DNA from: Thermomonospora echinospora
GTDB taxonomy: Bacteria; Actinomycetota; Actinomycetes; Streptosporangiales; Streptosporangiaceae
Length of the DNA: 64,000 bases
NCBI RefSeq assembly: GCF_900108175.1
Contig: NZ_FNVO01000004.1
Span: 186,001 to 250,000, forward strand
Direction of reading: 5' to 3'
Shown: piece by piece, positions 36,125-45,394 of the stretch
How positions within the stretch are numbered: the stretch's first letter is position 1
Layout of the letters: each line of letters begins with the position of its first letter
Notes under the pieces: model-generated
What the model was told of the DNA's origin: nothing
Seen by the model: the letters and a program-made list of their open reading frames with translations, nothing else
The model's database searches: none
Position numbers and translations under genes: made by a program

Positions 36125-36904
36125 GTGACCAGCACGTTCACCCCCGTACCACCGGGTTCCGGCGCCGGTGCGCCGCCGGCCCCGCCCGCCGTCGTCGCCA
36201 CCGAGGTCGCCAAGGTCTACGGGTCCGGGGACGCGGCGGTGCACGCTCTGCGCGGGGTCAGCGTGTCCTTCGCCAAGGGCGCCTTCACCGCGATCATGGG
36301 GCCGTCCGGGTCCGGCAAGTCCACCCTGATGCACTGCCTGGCCGGGCTGGACACCGTCACCTCCGGGCGGGTCACGCTGGGCGAGGTGGAGATCACCGGG
36401 CTGGGCGACAGGCGGCTGACGCTGCTGCGCCGTGAGCGGGTGGGCTTCGTCTTCCAGGCGTTCAATCTGGTGCCCACGCTGACCGCCGAGCAGAACATCC
36501 TGCTGCCGCTGGAACTGGCCGGCAAGAAGCCGGACCGGGACTGGTTCGACCAGGTGGTGGAGGTGGTGGGGCTGCGCGACCGGCTCTCGCACCGGCCCGC
36601 GGAGCTGTCGGGCGGCCAGCAGCAGCGGGTGGCCTGCGCGCGGGCGCTGGTGTCCCGGCCTGAGGTGATCTTCGCCGACGAGCCCACCGGCAACCTCGAC
36701 TCCCGCTCCGGGGCCGAGGTGCTGGGCTTCCTGCGGTCCTCGGTCCGCGAGATGGGCCGGACCATCGTGATGGTGACCCACGACCCGGTGGCGGCCTCCT
36801 ACGCCGACCGGGTGGTGTTCCTGCGCGACGGGCGGATCGTCTCCGAGCTGGCGCGGCCCACCCCGGACGCGGTGCTCGACCAGCTCAAGGCGCTGGGGGG
36901 CTGA
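36125..36904 (+). CDS. ABC exporter ATPase (MacB/LolD type)
   Basis: 259 residues from GTG 36125. Walker A GPSGSGKST, Q-loop VFQAFNLVPTLTAEQN, signature LSGGQQQRVACARAL, Walker B VIFADEPTGNLD, and H-loop VTHD are all intact. The Pro-rich N-terminal 24 residues are extra. Partner of the following FtsX-type permease. Together with the two-component system upstream this is the common actinomycete module for sensing and expelling envelope-active compounds or lipoprotein-type substrates; the actual substrate is unknown. Confidence 0.95.
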   Translation: MTSTFTPVPPGSGAGAPPAPPAVVATEVAKVYGSGDAAVHALRGVSVSFAKGAFTAIMGPSGSGKSTLMHCLAGLDTVTSGRVTLGEVEITGLGDRRLTLLRRERVGFVFQAFNLVPTLTAEQNILLPLELAGKKPDRDWFDQVVEVVGLRDRLSHRPAELSGGQQQRVACARALVSRPEVIFADEPTGNLDSRSGAEVLGFLRSSVREMGRTIVMVTHDPVAASYADRVVFLRDGRIVSELARPTPDAVLDQLKALGG

Positions 36905-36908
36905 GGCG

Positions 36909-39452
36909 GTGCTGAAGGTCTCCCTGGCCGGGGTGCGCGCGCATCGGCTGCGGCTGATGCTGACCGGGCTGGCCATCATGCTCGGCGTCGGGTTCATCGC
37001 CGGCACGTTCGTCCTCACCGACACCATGCAGGCGGGCATCGACAAGAAGTTCGCCGGGTCGGCGAGCAAGGTGGACGTGGCCGTGCTGCCCAAGAAGGGC
37101 AAGGTGGACGTGCTGCCCGAGGAGGGCCCCGGCGGCGACCGGGTGCCGGCGGACCTGCTCACCAAGATCCGGGCGCTGCCGGGCGTCACGGCGGTCCACG
37201 GACTCGTCCGCGGCGAGGCCCCGCTGATCGGCAAGGACGGCAAGGTCTACGGAGACAGCCCCACCCGCGGCCTGTCGGTCACCGACGGCCCGCTGCAGCG
37301 CTATGACATCGTGGCGGGCAAGGCCCCGGTGGCGCCGGACGAGGCGGTGCTGGACGAGCGGACCGCCAAGCGCAACGGGTTCAAGGTGGGCGCCGTCATC
37401 AGGGTGTTGGACGCCAAGGGCGCCGAGCACCGGTTCACCCTGACCGGCCTGGCCGACTTCGGGGTCGACTCGGAGGTCGGGTTCTACGGAGGGGTCGGCT
37501 TCACCCCCGCCACCGCCGTGCGGATGACCGGCGAGCGCGACCCCGTCGAGATCGACGTGCTCGGCGGTGACCAGGCCGCGCTGCGGGACGCGGTCGCCGC
37601 GGTGGCCGGCGCTCGGTACGACGTGCTGACCAGCCGGGCGCTGGGCGACCGGCTGGCGGACGCGGCGGGGGCCGACACCAAGATCATCCGTACCGGGCTG
37701 CTGATCTTCGGTGTGGTGTCGATGCTGGTGTCCGCGTTGGTCATCTACAACACGTTCGCGATCCTGATCGCCCAGCGGATGCGGGAGATGGCGCTGCTGC
37801 GCTGTGTCGGCGCGACCCGCCGGCAGGTGTTCGGCGGGGTGCTGCTGGAGTCGGCGGTGGTCGGCCTGGCCGGCTCACTGGCCGGGCTGGCGCTGGGTGT
37901 GGTGCTGGCGGCGGGGCTGCTGGCGCTGGTCGGCGGGATGAACGCCGAGATCCCCACCGACAGGCTCACCCTGACCCCGACGGCCGTCGCCGTCGGGCTG
38001 ACGGTCGGCATTGTGGTGACCGTGCTGTCGGCGCTGCTGCCGGCCCGCGCGGCCACCCGGATCGCGCCGGTCGCCGCGCTGCGGTCGGAACTGGAGCCGG
38101 GCGGCGGGCGGTTCCGGCTGGGCTGGCCGCGCCGGATCCTGACGGTGCTGTTCGGGGTGCTGGGCGTGGGGCTGGCCCTGCTGGGCTCGCTGTCGATGGA
38201 CAAGGGCGAGACCGCGATGTTCGTGGTCGCGGCCGGGGGTGCCCTGCTGTTCCTGGCGGTGATCGCGCTGATGCCCGCGCTGGTGCGCCCCCTGGGCGGA
38301 GCGGCCGGCGCACTGCCCGCCCGGCTGACGGGCGTTCCCGGACGGCTGGCGGTGGCCAACGCCCGCCGTACGCCGCGCCGCACCGCGACCACCACCATCG
38401 CGCTGACCATCGGGGTCGGCCTGATGAGCCTGTTCGCGGTGGTGGCGGCCAGCGGCCAGGCCACCGTGGTCGCCAACCTGGAGGAACAGTTCCCGGTCGA
38501 CTTCCAGTTGCACACGCAGTTCAGCAGCGCGCAGACCGACCCCGAGCTGCCGCCGGCGCTGGCGGCCGGGCTGCGCGCGCGGTCCGAGCTGACCGGCGTG
38601 GTCGAGATGCGGCGGCAGGAGGCCCGGGTCGGCGGCGACGAAGTCGAGGTCGGCACGGCGACCCCGGCCGCCTTCGGCAGGCTGCTCAAGCCTCCGGTCC
38701 GCAGCGGCTCGCTGGCCGACCTGAAGACGGGGACCGTCGCCGTGAACGAGACGATCGCCAAGCACCAGGGCCTCGCGGTCGGTGACACGCTGCGCATCGG
38801 GACCGGACGGGGCCAGGTGCCGCTGAAGGTGGTGGCCGTGTTCGGCGGGGAGACCTCGCTGTCGTCGTACGTGGTCCCCGAGAGCGACTTCACCCGGTAC
38901 TTCGGCGCCAAGGGCCCCTGGACGATCTACGTCAACGTCCGTCCCGGCACCGACCCCGAGCGCGCGCTGCGGGCGGTGGAACAGGTCGCCCAGCCCTACC
39001 CGACCGTCAAGGCGACCTCGGCCACCGCGGTCAAGGAGCAGTTCACCAGCGCCTTCGACACCATGCTCATGATCTTCGGGGGGCTGCTGGGGCTGGCCGT
39101 GATCATCGCGCTGTTCGGCATCGCCAACACCCTCAGCCTGTCGGTGGTGGAGCGCACCCGCGAGTCGGCCCTGCTGCGCGCGCTGGGCATCACCCGCGGC
39201 CAGTTGCGGCTGATGCTGTCCGTGGAGGCCGTGATCATGGCGATCATCGGGGCGCTGACCGGGGTGGTGCTCGGCGTGGCGTTCGGCTGGGCGGCCACCG
39301 AGTCGATGGCCGACTCCTCGGTCTTCGCCCTCCCGTACGGCCAGATCGTCGGCCTGATGGCGCTGGCCGGGCTGGCCGGCCTGCTGGCCGCGGTGCTGCC
39401 GGCCCGCCGGGCGGCCAGGACGTCCGTCGTGGAGTCCCTCAGCCACGGCTGA
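36909..39452 (+). CDS. ABC transporter permease with two FtsX domains
   Basis: 847 residues from GTG 36909, five bases after the ATPase gene. MacB-like N-terminal helix (about 15-38), a large extracytoplasmic domain (about 45-255), an FtsX block (about 260-395: NTFAILIAQRMREMALLRCVGATRRQV), two further helices near 415-465, a second extracytoplasmic domain (about 510-705), and a second FtsX block (about 715-845: NTLSLSVVERTRESALLRALGITRGQL). Duplicated FtsX architecture is typical of high-GC Gram-positive efflux or mechanotransmission systems. A strong hairpin follows. Confidence 0.93.
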   Translation: MLKVSLAGVRAHRLRLMLTGLAIMLGVGFIAGTFVLTDTMQAGIDKKFAGSASKVDVAVLPKKGKVDVLPEEGPGGDRVPADLLTKIRALPGVTAVHGLVRGEAPLIGKDGKVYGDSPTRGLSVTDGPLQRYDIVAGKAPVAPDEAVLDERTAKRNGFKVGAVIRVLDAKGAEHRFTLTGLADFGVDSEVGFYGGVGFTPATAVRMTGERDPVEIDVLGGDQAALRDAVAAVAGARYDVLTSRALGDRLADAAGADTKIIRTGLLIFGVVSMLVSALVIYNTFAILIAQRMREMALLRCVGATRRQVFGGVLLESAVVGLAGSLAGLALGVVLAAGLLALVGGMNAEIPTDRLTLTPTAVAVGLTVGIVVTVLSALLPARAATRIAPVAALRSELEPGGGRFRLGWPRRILTVLFGVLGVGLALLGSLSMDKGETAMFVVAAGGALLFLAVIALMPALVRPLGGAAGALPARLTGVPGRLAVANARRTPRRTATTTIALTIGVGLMSLFAVVAASGQATVVANLEEQFPVDFQLHTQFSSAQTDPELPPALAAGLRARSELTGVVEMRRQEARVGGDEVEVGTATPAAFGRLLKPPVRSGSLADLKTGTVAVNETIAKHQGLAVGDTLRIGTGRGQVPLKVVAVFGGETSLSSYVVPESDFTRYFGAKGPWTIYVNVRPGTDPERALRAVEQVAQPYPTVKATSATAVKEQFTSAFDTMLMIFGGLLGLAVIIALFGIANTLSLSVVERTRESALLRALGITRGQLRLMLSVEAVIMAIIGALTGVVLGVAFGWAATESMADSSVFALPYGQIVGLMALAGLAGLLAAVLPARRAARTSVVESLSHG

Positions 39453-39459
39453 GCACCTC

Positions 39460-39497
39460 GCGTCCGCCGCCGTGCCCCCGGGTACGGCGGCGGACGC
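39460..39497 (+). terminator. Terminator after the ABC permease gene
   Basis: A 14-bp perfect stem (39460-39473 with 39484-39497) with a 10-base loop, seven bases after the stop codon, separating the exporter from the pantothenate genes. Confidence 0.75.
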
Positions 39498-39551
39498 CAG
39501 GGGGTACCCTGTGCGAGACCGTCCGGTACCCCACTGAGGACTGGAACGACG

Positions 39552-40463
39552 ATGGATCCACATGCCGTGCCGTCACCGGCCGCGCCCGAGGACCGCCCCG
39601 CCCGCCTGTCGGTCGGCGTGGTCGGCGCGGGACGGGTCGGCGCCACGCTCGGCTCGGCGCTCGCGCTGGCCGGTCACCGGGTGACCGCCGCCACCGCGGT
39701 CTCCGAGGCCTCCCGCCGCCGCGCCGCCGAACGGCTGCCCGGCGCCGCCCTGGCCACCCCGCAGGAGGTCGTGGCCGCCGCCGACCTGGTGCTGCTGACC
39801 GTCCCGGACGACGCGCTGCCCGAACTGGCCGCCGGGCTGGTCGTCACCGGCGTCCCGGTGGAGGGCAAGCTGATCGTCCACACCAGCGGCCGGTACGGGA
39901 CGCGGGTGCTCGACCCGGTGACGCGGGCGGGCGCGCTGCCGCTGGCGCTGCACCCGGTGATGACCTTCACCGGCCGTCCCGACGACCTGAACCGGCTGGC
40001 CGGGATCTCGTTCGGGGTGACCTCCCCCGAGCCGCTGCGGCCGGTCGCCGAGGCGCTGGTGGTGGAGATGGGCGGGGAGCCGGTGTGGATCCCCGAGGAG
40101 CGCCGCACCCTCTACCACGCGGCGCTGGCGGGCGGCGCCAACCACCTGGTCACCCTGGTCGTCGAGGCGATGGACCTGCTGCGCGCCGCGGGGGTGGACG
40201 ACCCGGCCGCGATGCTGGGTCCGCTGCTGGGCGCCGCGCTCGACAACGGGCTGCGCCTGGGGATGAGCGGCCTGACCGGGCCGGTGGCCCGCGGCGACGC
40301 CGGCACCGTCGCCGGGCACATCGAGGAGCTGGCGAAGGTCTCGCCCGAGGGCGTGCGCGCCTATGTGGCGATGGCCCGGCTGACCGCCGACCGGGCCCTG
40401 GCCGCCGGCCTGCTCAAGCCCGAGGACGCCGAGCGGCTGCTGGAAGTGCTGGCCGACTCCTGA
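39552..40463 (+). CDS. Rossmann-like DUF2520 protein next to panC
   Basis: 303 residues. N-terminal Rossmann fold (about 18-150) with VGVVGAGRVGATLGSALALAGHRV, and a C-terminal DUF2520 helical domain (about 165-295: YHAALAGGANHLVTLVVEAMDLL, GLTGPVARGDAGTVAGHIEEL). The architecture recalls ketopantoate or pyrroline-carboxylate reductases. The gene precedes panC in many actinomycetes, so a role in pantothenate synthesis, for example as a ketopantoate-reductase-like enzyme, is plausible but unproven. It is 55 bases from panC and likely in the same transcript. Confidence 0.88.
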   Translation: MDPHAVPSPAAPEDRPARLSVGVVGAGRVGATLGSALALAGHRVTAATAVSEASRRRAAERLPGAALATPQEVVAAADLVLLTVPDDALPELAAGLVVTGVPVEGKLIVHTSGRYGTRVLDPVTRAGALPLALHPVMTFTGRPDDLNRLAGISFGVTSPEPLRPVAEALVVEMGGEPVWIPEERRTLYHAALAGGANHLVTLVVEAMDLLRAAGVDDPAAMLGPLLGAALDNGLRLGMSGLTGPVARGDAGTVAGHIEELAKVSPEGVRAYVAMARLTADRALAAGLLKPEDAERLLEVLADS

Positions 40464-40518
40464 CCCCGTCCTGCCGTCCCCCGTGGTCGTCGCCATGGGT
40501 GAAAGGGGAGAACCTGCC

Positions 40519-41382
40519 ATGACACCGGTCATCGCCCGGACCCGTGAGGAACTGGCCGCCGCCCGTTCCGGGGTCACCGGCACGCTGGCGCTCGTGCCGA
40601 CGATGGGTGCGCTGCACGAGGGGCACCGGTCGCTGATCCGCCGGGCGCGGGAGCTGGCCGACACGGTCGCGGTGAGCATCTTCGTCAACCCGCTGCAGTT
40701 CGCGCCGCACGAGGACCTGGAGCGCTACCCGCGGCCGTTCGCGGCCGACGTCGAGGCGTGCGCGGCCGAGGGCGTGGACCTGGTGTGGGCGCCGGCCGTC
40801 GAGGTGATGTACCCGGCCGATCCCGAGGTCAGGGTCAGCTCCGGGCGCATGGGCACGGTCGTGGAGGGCGCCGCCCGCCCCGGCCACTTCGACGGGATGC
40901 TCACCGTCGTGCTGAAGCTGCTCAACCAGGTCCGCCCCGACGTGGCGGTTTTCGGCGCCAAGGACGCCCAGCAGTTCGCCCTGATCCGCCGCATGGTCGC
41001 CGACCTGGACCTGCCGGTGCGCGTGGTGTCCGGCCCCACCGTGCGCGAGCCGGACGGCCTGGCGCTGTCCAGCCGCAACCGCTACCTGTCGGACGCCGAG
41101 CGCAAGACCGCCCTGTCGCTGTCCCGGGCCCTGTACGCGGGCGAGGCCGCGGCCGGTGAAGGCCCGGCGGCCGTCCTGCGGGCCGCCCGCGACGTCCTGG
41201 ACGAGGCGGTCGAGGCCGATCCGCCGCTGGCCCTGGACTACCTCGAACTGGTCGACCCGGCCACCTTCGACCCGGTCGGCGAGTCGCACGCCGGTGAGGC
41301 CGTGCTGGTGGTCGCCGGCAAGGTCGGCACCACCCACCTGATCGACAACGTTCCCCTCGCGATCGAGCCCCGGGAGAGCTGA
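40519..41382 (+). CDS. panC: Pantothenate synthetase
   Basis: 287 residues from ATG 40519, which has AAGGGGAGAA upstream. Joins pantoate and beta-alanine with ATP. Signatures: [20 protein letters not shown] (with the HxGH nucleotide site), [45 protein letters not shown] and [14 protein letters not shown] (KMSKS-like loop). The stop codon overlaps the panD start (TGATG). Confidence 0.96.
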   Translation: MTPVIARTREELAAARSGVTGTLALVPTMGALHEGHRSLIRRARELADTVAVSIFVNPLQFAPHEDLERYPRPFAADVEACAAEGVDLVWAPAVEVMYPADPEVRVSSGRMGTVVEGAARPGHFDGMLTVVLKLLNQVRPDVAVFGAKDAQQFALIRRMVADLDLPVRVVSGPTVREPDGLALSSRNRYLSDAERKTALSLSRALYAGEAAAGEGPAAVLRAARDVLDEAVEADPPLALDYLELVDPATFDPVGESHAGEAVLVVAGKVGTTHLIDNVPLAIEPRES

Positions 41383-41801
41383 TGTTCCGCACGATGTTCA
41401 AGTCGAAGATCCACCGCGCCACCGTCACCCAGGCCGACCTGCACTACGTCGGATCGATCACCATCGACGCGGATCTGCTGGACGCCGCCGACCTGCTGCC
41501 CGGCGAGCAGGTCCACGTGGTGGACATCGACAACGGCGCCCGGCTGGAGACCTATGTGATCGCCGGGCCCCGCGGCTCGGGCGTGATCGGCATCAACGGC
41601 GCCGCCGCCCACCTGGTCAGCCCCGGCGACCTGGTCATCATCATCAGCTACGCCGCCATGAGCGAGGAGGAGGTCCGCTCCTTCGAACCCCGGGTCGTGC
41701 ACGTGGACCGCGCGAACCGCATCGTCTCCCTGGGCAGTGACCCCGCCGAGCCGGTCCCCGGCAGCGACCAGCGCCGCGGCGACGAACTCCCGGTCGGCTG
41801 A
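41382..41801 (+). CDS. panD: Aspartate 1-decarboxylase precursor
   Basis: 139 residues. Makes beta-alanine for PanC. The self-processing site is visible as Gly24-Ser25 in HYVGSITID; Ser25 becomes the pyruvoyl cofactor. Other family parts: [57 protein letters not shown]. Overlaps panC by one base. The C-terminal 20 residues are an unconserved tail. Confidence 0.96.
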   Translation: MFRTMFKSKIHRATVTQADLHYVGSITIDADLLDAADLLPGEQVHVVDIDNGARLETYVIAGPRGSGVIGINGAAAHLVSPGDLVIIISYAAMSEEEVRSFEPRVVHVDRANRIVSLGSDPAEPVPGSDQRRGDELPVG

Positions 41802-41827
41802 CCCGCCACCCCGGGGAACGAGCGATG

Positions 41828-41872
41828 CCCTCCTCCGGTTAATGTCATAGTGACGAAAAACCCCGAGGAGGG
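41828..41872 (+). promoter_or_regulatory. Leader element of nadB: palindrome inside a hairpin that covers the ribosome site
   Basis: CCCTCCTC (41828-41835) can pair with GAGGAGGG (41865-41872), which is the ribosome binding site of nadB. Inside the loop lies TGTCATAGTGAC (41843-41854) with the palindrome GTCA-TAG-TGAC. The same 12 bases form the core of the MerR operator at 11296-11307. The element could be an operator, a translational control hairpin, or both. Confidence 0.5.
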
Positions 41873-41875
41873 CAG

Positions 41876-43531
41876 ATGATCCCTCGACGTCTGCGCGCGC
41901 CCGCCCCCGGCTGGACGGTGGACACCGATGTGGTGGTGGTCGGCTCCGGCATCGCCGGGCTGGTCACCGCACTGGCCGTGGCCGGTCGGCGGGCGGGCGG
42001 CGGCCGTGTCCTGCTGGTCACCAAGGCCCTGCTGGACGCCGGCTCGACCCGCTGGGCGCAGGGCGGGATCGCCGCCGCCCTGGCGCCCGGCGACAGCCCC
42101 GAGGCGCACCTGGCCGACACGCTCACCGCCGGGGTGGGCCTGTGCGACGCGGCCGCCGTCCGCACCCTGGTCACCGAGGGCCCGGACGCGGTGCGCCGGC
42201 TGATCGACCTGGGCACCGACTTCGACCGGGAGGCCGACGGCGCGCTGGCGCTGACCCGCGAGGGCGGCCACCACCGCCGCCGCATCGCGCACGCGGGCGG
42301 CGACGCCACCGGCGCCGAGATCAGCCGCGCCCTGCTGGCCGCCCGCAAGCAGGCCGGGATCGAGGTCATCGAGCACGCCCTCGTCCTGGACCTGCTGCTG
42401 GACGGTGCCGGCCGGGCCGCCGGGATCACTCTGCACGTGATGGGGGAGGGGCAGCGGGACGGGGTCGGCGCGGTCCGGGCGAACGCCGTGGTGCTGGCCA
42501 CCGGCGGGCTCGGCCAGGTGTTCTCGGCCACCACCAACCCCGAGGTGTCCACCGGCGACGGGGTGGCGCTGGCGCTGCGCGCCGGGGCCGCCGTCACCGA
42601 CCTGGAGTTCGTCCAGTTCCACCCCACCGTGCTGTGGCTGGGTGAGGGCGCCGGCGGCCAGCAGCCGTTGATCTCCGAGGCGGTGCGGGGCGAGGGCGCG
42701 CACCTGGTGGACGCCTCCGGCGAGCGCTTCATGGTCGGCCGTCACGACCTCGCCGAACTCGCCCCCCGCGACGTGGTCGCCAAGGGCATCATGAGCCGGA
42801 TGCGCGAGACCGGCGCGTCCTGCGTCTTCCTGGACGGCCGCCACCTGGGCGCCCCGACCTGGGAGCGCCGCTTCCCGACCATCCTGGCCAAGTGCCGCGA
42901 CCACGGCATCGACCCGGTCACCGAGCCCATCCCGGTGGTGCCCGCCGCGCACTACGCCAGTGGCGGCGTCCGCACCGACGCCTGGGGCCGCACCTCGGTG
43001 CCCGGCCTGTACGCCTGCGGCGAGACCGCCTGCACCGGAGTGCACGGCGCCAACCGTCTGGCCTCCAACTCCCTCCTGGAGGGCCTCGTCTTCGGCGAGC
43101 GCATAGCCGCCGCCATCCCCGTGGGCCCGGACCCCTCGCCGCTGGACGTCCCGGCGGACGACGACGGCGGGCTGCTGCAGCCGGAGGTACGTGAGGACGT
43201 CCAGCGCATCATGACCACGTACGTCGGAGTGCTGCGGAACGCGCAGGGCCTGGAGACCGCCGAGCGGGAGTTGGCCGCGCTGGGCGACAAGACCGGCGCC
43301 GAGCCCTGCGTCGAGGCGTGGGAGGCGACCAACCTGCACGCGGTGGCCACCGCGATCGTCGCCGCCGCCCGGCGGCGCGAGGAGACCCGGGGCAGCCACT
43401 GGCGGGAGGACCACCCCGACCGGGACGACGCCCGCTGGCTGGGGCACCTGGTGACGCGCTCGGCCGGCGGCCGGCTCACCACGAGGTTCGAACCGCTGGA
43501 CCGCCCGGTCGCGGCGGAACCGGCACCGTGA
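41876..43531 (+). CDS. nadB: L-aspartate oxidase
   Basis: 551 residues. FAD enzyme that oxidises aspartate to iminoaspartate for NAD synthesis. FAD-binding VVVVGSGIAGLVTALAVAG, then the STRWAQGGIAAAL loop, the HAGGDATGAEISRAL stretch, FVQFHPTVLWLG and PVVPAAHYASGGVRTDAWGRTSVPGLYACGE region, with the substrate-binding HGANRLASNSLLEGLVFG. Complete and normal length. It is followed by nadC after 106 bases; nadA is not in this neighbourhood. A regulated leader is suspected. Confidence 0.95.
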   Translation: MIPRRLRAPAPGWTVDTDVVVVGSGIAGLVTALAVAGRRAGGGRVLLVTKALLDAGSTRWAQGGIAAALAPGDSPEAHLADTLTAGVGLCDAAAVRTLVTEGPDAVRRLIDLGTDFDREADGALALTREGGHHRRRIAHAGGDATGAEISRALLAARKQAGIEVIEHALVLDLLLDGAGRAAGITLHVMGEGQRDGVGAVRANAVVLATGGLGQVFSATTNPEVSTGDGVALALRAGAAVTDLEFVQFHPTVLWLGEGAGGQQPLISEAVRGEGAHLVDASGERFMVGRHDLAELAPRDVVAKGIMSRMRETGASCVFLDGRHLGAPTWERRFPTILAKCRDHGIDPVTEPIPVVPAAHYASGGVRTDAWGRTSVPGLYACGETACTGVHGANRLASNSLLEGLVFGERIAAAIPVGPDPSPLDVPADDDGGLLQPEVREDVQRIMTTYVGVLRNAQGLETAERELAALGDKTGAEPCVEAWEATNLHAVATAIVAAARRREETRGSHWREDHPDRDDARWLGHLVTRSAGGRLTTRFEPLDRPVAAEPAP

Positions 43532-43637
43532 CCGCCGCACCTGCGCGGCTCCCGACGCCGGCGTTGCCGGAATCGCGTTCGGAGCACGACGGCGTCAAGA
43601 TCAGCGGGGCGGGGAGCGTGAAGGGGAGAGGACATCG

Positions 43638-44495
43638 ATGACACCGGAGCTTGAGGGGCTGCTGGCGGGTGCGGGGCTCGATCCCCGGGCCGTAGCGGAC
43701 CTGGCACGGACGGCGCTGACCGAGGACGGTGAGGTGGACGTCACCAGCGAGCCGATCTTCGCGCCGGAGGAGACCGCCACCGGGGCGTTCACCGCCCGCC
43801 AGGACGGGGTGGTGGCCGGGCTGCCCGTCGCGGCCGTGGTCTGCGGGCTGCTCGGCCTGGAGACGACCCTGCACGCCGCCGACGGGGACCGGGTCGCCGC
43901 CGGGCGGGTGCTGATGACCGTCACCGGCCCCACCCGCGCCGTGCTGCGCGCCGAGCGCGTCGCGCTGAACCTGCTCACCCACCTGTCCGGCGTCGCCACC
44001 CTCACCCGGCGGTGGGCCGACGCGGTCGAGGGCACCGGGGCGAGGGTCCGTGACACCCGCAAGACCCTGCCCGGCCTGCGCGCCCTGCAGAAGTACGCGG
44101 TGCGCTGCGGCGGCGGCGTCAACCACCGGATGGGCCTGCACGACGCCGCGCTGATCAAGGACAACCACGTGGCCGCGGCCGGCTCGGTGACCAAGGCGTA
44201 CCAGGCCGTCCGCGACATGTACCCGTCCCTGCACGTCCAGGTGGAGTGCGACACCCTCGCGCAGGTGGCCGAGGCCCTGGCGGTCGGGGTGACCTCGATC
44301 CTGCTCGACAACATGAGCACCGCCGAGCTGGCCGAGGCGGTGCGCCTGGTGGCGGGCCGGGCCGAGCTGGAGGCCAGCGGCGGGCTCGCTTTGGAGCAGG
44401 CCCGAGACGTCGCCGTGACCGGTGTGGACTACCTTGCCGTGGGGGCGCTGACGCACTCGGCGCCCGCGTTCGACATCGGCCTTGACTTTTCCTGA
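43638..44495 (+). CDS. nadC: Nicotinate-nucleotide diphosphorylase (carboxylating)
   Basis: 285 residues. Converts quinolinate and PRPP to nicotinate mononucleotide. Characteristic parts: ALTEDGEVDVTSEPIF, AERVALNLLTHLSGVAT, RDTRKTLPGLRALQKYAVRCGGGVNHRMGL split over the catalytic Lys/Arg region, ALIKDNHV, VEVD-like VQVECDTLAQV, and LLDNMS. Ends 15 bases before coaX; likely cotranscribed with it. Confidence 0.96.
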   Translation: MTPELEGLLAGAGLDPRAVADLARTALTEDGEVDVTSEPIFAPEETATGAFTARQDGVVAGLPVAAVVCGLLGLETTLHAADGDRVAAGRVLMTVTGPTRAVLRAERVALNLLTHLSGVATLTRRWADAVEGTGARVRDTRKTLPGLRALQKYAVRCGGGVNHRMGLHDAALIKDNHVAAAGSVTKAYQAVRDMYPSLHVQVECDTLAQVAEALAVGVTSILLDNMSTAELAEAVRLVAGRAELEASGGLALEQARDVAVTGVDYLAVGALTHSAPAFDIGLDFS

Positions 44496-44510
44496 ATCAG
44501 CGGGGACCTG

Positions 44511-45299
44511 ATGCTGCTCACCATCGACGTCGGTAACACCAACACCGTCCTTGGCCTCTTCGAGGGCGAGGAGGTCATCGAACACTGGCGTATCAACACC
44601 GACGCGCGGCGCACCGCCGACGAGATCGCGGTCGTCTTCCAGGGCCTGATCAGCCAGAGCCCGCTACTGGCCGACACCGACATCAGCGGCATCGCGCTGT
44701 GCTCCACGGTGCCCTCGGTGCTGCACGAGATGCGGGAGATGTGCCGCCGCTACTACGGGGACGTGCCCGCCGTGATCGTGGAGCCCGGGGTCAAGACCGG
44801 CGTCCCGGTCCGCATGGACAACCCCAAGGAGGTCGGCTCCGACCGGATCGTCAACGCGCTGGCGGCCATCCACCTGTTCGGTGGGCCCGCCATCGTGGTC
44901 GACTTCGGCACCGCCACCACCTTCGACGCGGTCTCCGCCAAGGGCGAGTACGTCGGCGGCGCCATCGCCCCCGGCATCGAGATCTCCATCGACGCGCTGT
45001 CGGCCCGCGGCGCCCAACTGCACAACGTCGAGCTGGCCCGCCCGCGCAGCGTGATCGCCAAGAACACCGTGGAAGCCCTGCAGTCGGGCATCATCTTCGG
45101 CTTCGCCGGCCAGGTGGACGGGCTGGTGGACCGGATGTCGGAGGAGCTGACCGCCAACCCCGACGACCTGACCGTGGTCGCCACCGGCGGCCTGGCCCCG
45201 CTGGTGCTGGACGAGGCCCGCAGCATCGACGTCTTCGAGCCCTGGCTCACCCTGATCGGCCTGCGCCTGATCTACGAGCGCAACATTGGCGGCAGCTGA
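44511..45299 (+). CDS. coaX: Type III pantothenate kinase
   Basis: 262 residues. Phosphorylates pantothenate, the first committed CoA step, and needs monovalent cations. Actin-like ASKHA fold with DVGNTNTVLGLF (6-17), NPKEVGSDRIVNALAAIHLFG, VVDFGTATTFDAVSAKGEYVGGAIAPG, and LVVATGG-like LTVVATGGLAPLV. With panC and panD in the same stretch it gives a local pantothenate-to-CoA set. Confidence 0.96.
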   Translation: MLLTIDVGNTNTVLGLFEGEEVIEHWRINTDARRTADEIAVVFQGLISQSPLLADTDISGIALCSTVPSVLHEMREMCRRYYGDVPAVIVEPGVKTGVPVRMDNPKEVGSDRIVNALAAIHLFGGPAIVVDFGTATTFDAVSAKGEYVGGAIAPGIEISIDALSARGAQLHNVELARPRSVIAKNTVEALQSGIIFGFAGQVDGLVDRMSEELTANPDDLTVVATGGLAPLVLDEARSIDVFEPWLTLIGLRLIYERNIGGS

Positions 45300-45394
45300 C
45301 CCGTCCGCCGCTCCCGGCGGCGTACGGCCGGACACGCTCGGCGGCCCGCGGAGTCGTTCGCGGGCAGCCGAACGGGGTCGGTAGCCTGACGTGC

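Noticed and set aside
44699-45394. N-terminal extension of lysS running back over coaX
   Set aside because: The extension is coaX in a shifted frame. The family begins at the GTG at 45395.
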